Below, piece after piece: positions 5,405-8,532 of a DNA stretch of 8,532 bases. The number at the start of each line of letters is the position of its first letter. Position 1 is the stretch's first letter. Origin of the DNA: JBDTMC01 sp039934475 (GTDB taxonomy: Bacteria > Acidobacteriota > Terriglobia > Bryobacterales > Bryobacteraceae). The position numbers and the translations under genes were made by a program. Below the pieces are notes generated by a model, which made no database searches, had not been told where the DNA came from, and worked only from the letters and a program-made list of their open reading frames with translations. The stretch covers positions 1-8,532 of the forward strand of contig JBDTMC010000345.1 in the NCBI GenBank assembly GCA_039934475.1, in the 5' to 3' direction.

Positions 5405-7363
5405 ATGAGACTTTCGATACTGCTGCTGGTGGCTGTTGCCGCCTCGCCCGTTTGGGCCCAAAAGATTCCCGACGTGAGTTGCCACCTGGAAGACTACGCG
5501 ATGAAGTCTGTGATCGCGTGGCAGTTCCCCCAGGTTGTGGATAAAGTGCAAGTGGCGGTTTTGCGCGATCCGGCCGGAGAGCAGGTAGCTCGCTTCGACC
5601 TGCTCCATGGGACGACGCTGCTTTCGCTGCGCTATCACGGCAAAGAGTTGCTGTACAGCCAGAGCGCCGGAGCAGCGGTGGCGATGTTCGCTACCCGGCA
5701 CGGCACGGAAGCGGAATTGAAGGAAGTAACTCCATACTGGTCGGCTTACAATCCCGACCAGGGCGGTTCGAGTATGGGCGTGCCAGCGACCACGGGCGGG
5801 ATTGCCTGCAACGGGGAAAAGTCGCTGCGCGCTTTCGCCATGATGGTGGACCGGGGAGTGAATAACTCGTTCCAGAGGGAACCGTTGCTTGGAGTCTGGC
5901 AGGGCCGCATCAGCGACAATTTCCCTCCGGGATACTCGTCCCCGTTCATGATCGAGACGAATGCGAGTTGGGTGGCGAATCCGGGCGGTTCTCCGGCGTA
6001 TTACCTGAAGCTGGATCAGTCTGTGGTGAACGTACGCCCAGGGGCGACCGGTCCTTTAGATTGGTTTTTGACTGCGGCGGCGCCGTGGGACTTCGGGCAA
6101 ACTGCGACGTTCCCCGAAAAGTGTGCCGAGAAGACTCCGTGCACCAGCGCGAATACAGGAGCGCTGGCGACGGGCCGGTATGAAGACGCCGCCAAGACTA
6201 AAGGCTTCGCGACGGTGGTGCCTACAGCGGACTGGCAAACCGGGAGCGCGTATGTTCGCGACAACGCGGAATACGTGGTGTTGCTGTATGGGGCGGTGTG
6301 GGCGGCTCCGCGGCGGACGTTCGCTACGGTGATGGATCGATCCTTGGACGGCGTCGGCGAGCACCACTTCAGCTGGTATGTGTGCGCCGGACCTTGGGAA
6401 CGGGCGCGCGCGTTTGCGTCCAAGTTCAAGCCTTCGACGAAGCCAGCGCTAGCGCATGCAATGGCGCTGCCCGTGCCGGAGTCTGACAAGCAATCGGTGC
6501 GCGTTGGTTGCGAGGTAACCGAATACAAGATGCAGCCGAACCAGCCGGAGCATGCCATTGTCTTGAAGGATCCGGCCGGGGAGCAGACCGTTTTGATCAA
6601 CACCACCGAAGGCGGTGCGGTTGTTTCCTTGAAGTACCGCGGTGTGGAACACATTTGGGGGTACAACGGAGGCGGGTTGCTGCAGATGGCGTTTCACAAC
6701 GGGATGAGTCGCGGACCTTGGAAGGGCGACTACAATCCGACGCAGGCGGGCGATGGATCGGCGATGTCTCCCGTGACAGGGATTGCGTGCGATGGGACGA
6801 ATTCCGTGCACACCATGACTATGATGCTGGACTTCAACCACAACAATGGCTTTTATGAAAAGCCCCTGGTGGCGGTGTGGGGCGGGCGCGTAAATGACAT
6901 GCAGCCGCTGAGCTACTTCTCTCCATACACGATTGAGACCAAGTCGCGGTGGGTGCCGAATCCGGCGGGGGAGCCGAAGTATTACCTGGAGTTGCAGGAG
7001 CGGTTCACACACGTGGCGGACGAAAAGATCGGCCCGTTCGGTTATGACTTTGCGGCGTATATGCCTTGGGAGTTCGGGACGCGGGCATTGAGTCCGGAGG
7101 GAACCGGGTACGTGACTGGCGGGTGGTATACGGACGACGCGAAAAAGACGGGGATGGCGGTGGCGATGCCAGGCTCGAATTTCCCCGGCTTGAAAATCGG
7201 AGGTGGGTTCAATAGCGACTACATGTGGCGGAACCGGAACTTCCATTTAGGTGCGGAGGATTCATTGGACGGCATCGCCTCAAAGGCGCTGGTTTGGTAC
7301 GTGATGCCGGGTCCGTGGGAGAACGCGTTGGCGTTTGGGAAGACGTTGGCGGAGCGCAAGTAG
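5405..7363 (+). CDS. Secreted protein of unknown function built of two tandem homologous domains
   Basis: A 652-residue protein with a clear signal peptide (1-18, SPVWA|QK). I do not recognise a named family. It consists of two copies of a domain of about 300 residues: about 23-344 and 356-652. Matching segments include LRDPAGEQ/LKDPAGEQ (53-60 and 387-394), GTTLLSLRYHGKE/GGAVVSLKYRGVE, YNPDQ/YNPTQ (115 and 443), GGIACNG/TGIACDG, NNSFQREPLLGVWQGR/NNGFYEKPLVAVWGGR, APWDFG/MPWEFG, and RSLDGV...WYVCAGPWE/DSLDGI...WYVMPGPWE. The 'GG..VSLKYRG.E' opening resembles galactose-mutarotase-like beta-sandwiches, which suggests carbohydrate binding or processing, but this is weak. C26/C135 in the first half align with C369/C462 in the second, so each copy may hold one disulfide. 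The first half has an extra Cys-containing insert around 240-246. The start lies 7 bases after the preceding stop with only a weak SD (GAAGTGA), so translational coupling is likely. Confidence 0.9.
   Translation: MRLSILLLVAVAASPVWAQKIPDVSCHLEDYAMKSVIAWQFPQVVDKVQVAVLRDPAGEQVARFDLLHGTTLLSLRYHGKELLYSQSAGAAVAMFATRHGTEAELKEVTPYWSAYNPDQGGSSMGVPATTGGIACNGEKSLRAFAMMVDRGVNNSFQREPLLGVWQGRISDNFPPGYSSPFMIETNASWVANPGGSPAYYLKLDQSVVNVRPGATGPLDWFLTAAAPWDFGQTATFPEKCAEKTPCTSANTGALATGRYEDAAKTKGFATVVPTADWQTGSAYVRDNAEYVVLLYGAVWAAPRRTFATVMDRSLDGVGEHHFSWYVCAGPWERARAFASKFKPSTKPALAHAMALPVPESDKQSVRVGCEVTEYKMQPNQPEHAIVLKDPAGEQTVLINTTEGGAVVSLKYRGVEHIWGYNGGGLLQMAFHNGMSRGPWKGDYNPTQAGDGSAMSPVTGIACDGTNSVHTMTMMLDFNHNNGFYEKPLVAVWGGRVNDMQPLSYFSPYTIETKSRWVPNPAGEPKYYLELQERFTHVADEKIGPFGYDFAAYMPWEFGTRALSPEGTGYVTGGWYTDDAKKTGMAVAMPGSNFPGLKIGGGFNSDYMWRNRNFHLGAEDSLDGIASKALVWYVMPGPWENALAFGKTLAERK
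5471..6436 (+). repeat. First copy of the internal domain duplication
   Basis: It encodes residues about 23-344 of the tandem-domain protein. It is diverged from the second copy at DNA level except for short islands, such as the shared GATCCGGCCGG near 5571 and 6570. The protein-level match is collinear over nearly the whole length. This copy has an extra segment with two cysteines near residues 240 and 246. Confidence 0.8.
6470..7360 (+). repeat. Second copy of the internal domain duplication
   Basis: It encodes residues about 356-652 of the same protein and follows a short linker rich in Pro, Ala and Lys. It keeps both cysteines shared with copy one (C369, C462) but has Met in place of C327 in the WYV.GPWE motif. 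Confidence 0.8.
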
Positions 7364-7499
7364 GACCTGAGAGCAACCAAACGGATTCCTTAAGATGTCT
7401 TTGCGTGTGGATCGGGAGGCTGAGTGAGTCACCCGACCATGTATGTTTCTCGGTTATAGTTGCTATCTGTGTTCACACTATCTCTACAGGACTCAAATC
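7364..7499 (+). other. Convergent intergenic gap without a clear terminator
   Basis: This 136-base gap separates the plus-strand cassette from the minus-strand gene. An imperfect hairpin, TCGGG...CCCGA with an inner TGA/TCA stem and an AGGC bulge, lies roughly at 7412-7438. No T-run follows it on either strand, so it is not a convincing intrinsic terminator. I see no RNA gene here and only trivially short ORFs. Confidence 0.4.
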
Positions 7500-8453
7500 T
7501 TATGTTGGGTACACAAGGACTTCACCGTTCGGGAAAACGACATACAGCTCATCGTTATGCGTGACCAGTTGGTTCGGCAGTCCCGGTTGCGCGCTACGTT
7601 CAGGCAGTTCGAGGCTCAATCTTTCGGCGATCCTGCCATCCATTGAAGCCCGAAGCGTGAGCGCACCGTGTTGTCTCCGCAAGGGGAAGACAACGCAATA
7701 AAACATGCCCCGCGCATCCGGCATTCCAGAAGCGATCAGACTCCTCCTAGTAACCGCGCCGGTGGCCGTTTGACTGCTTGGTTCACTACTGAAGAAGCGT
7801 TTGGAGGCGACTATATCGGCGCTGTCAAGAGAAACCGCCGTCTTTGAACCAGATAGGAGATCAAGCCTCACGAACCGGGCTTCTGCCCGATTAACGATGA
7901 AGAGTTCGCTCCCATTCAAAGGATACATGACTGCTGCAAGCGGATCGGAGCCGATGTTTCCGAGGGCTCGAATCTGCTTGGTGTCGAGGTTGATTGCTTC
8001 TAGCGAACCGTTGTCTCGAAGCGATACGAGCGAGTTCCCCACTGTAGCGTAGCCGAGCGTGCCTGGGACATTAGGAATCTCTTGAACCGTTAGGGGAGCG
8101 CCAGTTGTTTCGAATTCTCTAACTTGCATTCCCGAACCTCTGACGATGCAAGGCACGACGAGAGTTCCTGAGGGACGAGACCCAAGCCCGGAACAAAGGA
8201 CGTCATCCGGCAATCTCCACGAAAACACTGTCTCACCCTTAAACGACGTACAACTCAAAGAGGTGACTGACGTAGAGCGATTGAGTACTGTATAGTAGAA
8301 ACCGCTCGAGTTAACTAGACAGTGTTGAATTAACTCATCTGCGGTCGCGTACAATCGGAACGAACGGGACCAATGCCTAGCTGCAAGTTCTGCCGGTGCG
8401 AGACGAGCCGCAGAGAGGTAGCCCGCCGCTAACAAGAATGATCTTCGCTGCAT
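7500..8453 (-). CDS. Exported protein of unknown function, beta-propeller-like, with Tat-type signal
   Basis: A 317-residue protein starting at the ATG at 8453. An earlier in-frame ATG at 8495 lacks a ribosome binding site and would put 14 residues ahead of the signal peptide, so I reject it. The N-terminus MQRRSFLLAAGYLSAARLAPA has twin arginines followed by SFLL, a Tat-like or Sec signal. The mature part is a series of short beta-strand repeats with the rhythm of a propeller, for example GTLGYATVGNSLVSLRDNGS, then LEAINLDTKQIRALGNIG, ELFIVNRAEARFVRLDL, and the closing NDELYVVFPNGEVLVYP. It has no catalytic motif I can name. It converges on the CAZyme cassette and is not part of that operon. 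Base composition is less GC-rich than the cassette and codon choice is more even. It could be a surface or periplasmic scaffold or sensor, but no function is assigned. Confidence 0.83.
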   Translation of the reverse strand: MQRRSFLLAAGYLSAARLAPAELAARHWSRSFRLYATADELIQHCLVNSSGFYYTVLNRSTSVTSLSCTSFKGETVFSWRLPDDVLCSGLGSRPSGTLVVPCIVRGSGMQVREFETTGAPLTVQEIPNVPGTLGYATVGNSLVSLRDNGSLEAINLDTKQIRALGNIGSDPLAAVMYPLNGSELFIVNRAEARFVRLDLLSGSKTAVSLDSADIVASKRFFSSEPSSQTATGAVTRRSLIASGMPDARGMFYCVVFPLRRQHGALTLRASMDGRIAERLSLELPERSAQPGLPNQLVTHNDELYVVFPNGEVLVYPT

Positions 8454-8459
8454 CAGCAA

Positions 8460-8465
8460 CACCTC
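8460..8465 (-). promoter_or_regulatory. Ribosome binding site that fixes the start at 8453
   Basis: On the minus strand GAGGTG lies 6 bases before the ATG at 8453. It is the strongest SD near either candidate start and decides in favour of the start beginning MQRRSF. Confidence 0.75.
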
Positions 8466-8484
8466 GATCTTGATCAATCGGCGC

Positions 8485-8505
8485 GTGTCAAGCATTTTGA
8501 GACAC
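8485..8505. repeat. Short inverted repeat upstream of the minus-strand gene
   Basis: GTGTC (8485-8489) and GACAC (8501-8505) face each other across 11 bases. A second offset pair, TCAA/TTGA, lies inside. The repeat overlaps a TTGACA on the minus strand (8491-8486). It could be an operator, or chance. Confidence 0.25.
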
Positions 8506-8532
8506 CCGGCATGGGAGTTTACTGACTTTCTT

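Noticed and set aside
6449..7246. Long minus-strand ORF of 265 codons
   Set aside because: It is antisense to the second copy of the duplicated domain, is rich in Arg, His and Pro and has no motif. The plus-strand frame is conserved between the two copies and is clearly the coding one.
7412..7438. Hairpin as an intrinsic terminator between the convergent genes
   Set aside because: The stem is short and bulged and no T-run follows on either strand.
8486..8491. Perfect TTGACA on the minus strand as a -35 box for the exported propeller-like gene
   Set aside because: A -10 at normal spacing would fall on ATCGAG, which is not AT-rich and overlaps the ribosome binding site; transcription would begin at the start codon.
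8454..8495. Upstream ATG at 8495 as the start of the minus-strand gene
   Set aside because: It has no Shine-Dalgarno and would bury the signal peptide. The ATG at 8453 has GAGGTG at 6-base spacing.

Overview
The window looks like chromosomal DNA of an acidobacterium of the Solibacter/Bryobacter type. The main clue is the C-terminal domain of the xylanase, which carries the VNGASF / GEIIAIFGSDFG / SPGIFT / FATGLG signature of the TIGR03437 domain, a family found mostly in Candidatus Solibacter. High G+C, many predicted exported proteins and a BcsQ-type gene fit this. No tRNA, rRNA, CRISPR array, insertion sequence or phage gene is visible.

Layout. (1) 1-996, minus strand: the 5' part of a ParA/MinD-like ATPase of the BcsQ (YhjQ) cellulose-biosynthesis family. 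It runs off the left edge. (2) 997-1240: a divergent intergenic region with a good minus-strand promoter (TTGACT / TATATT, 18-base spacer) and a leader. The leader contains a strong Shine-Dalgarno and a possible 15-codon mini-ORF whose TGA overlaps the GTG start of the bcsQ-like gene. (3) 1241-7363, plus strand: three genes in a row, spaced 38 and 7 bases apart and all with signal peptides. They are a multi-domain GH10 endo-xylanase, a GH99/WbsX-like putative glycoside hydrolase with a CBM9-like tail, and a secreted protein of unknown function made of two tandem copies of one domain. (4) 7364-7499: a short convergent gap. (5) 7500-8453, minus strand: an exported protein of unknown function that looks like a beta-propeller. 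(6) 8454-8532: its upstream region.

The three plus-strand genes look like a secreted polysaccharide-degrading cassette. The xylanase would cut beta-1,4-xylan backbones, the second enzyme has the WNEW motif seen in GH99/WbsX-like barrels, and the third has a mutarotase-like opening and may bind or process carbohydrate. Only the GH10 assignment is secure. No SusC/SusD pair, transporter or regulator is present in the window. The cassette lies head-to-head with a gene for making bacterial cellulose, so hemicellulose degradation and cellulose synthesis are neighbours here.

The points most worth a second look are the duplicated protein with its conserved cysteine pair in each half, the GH99-like/CBM9-like enzyme beside it, the sharp change of base composition between the xylanase and the second gene, and the degenerate P-loop and coupled leader of the bcsQ-like gene.
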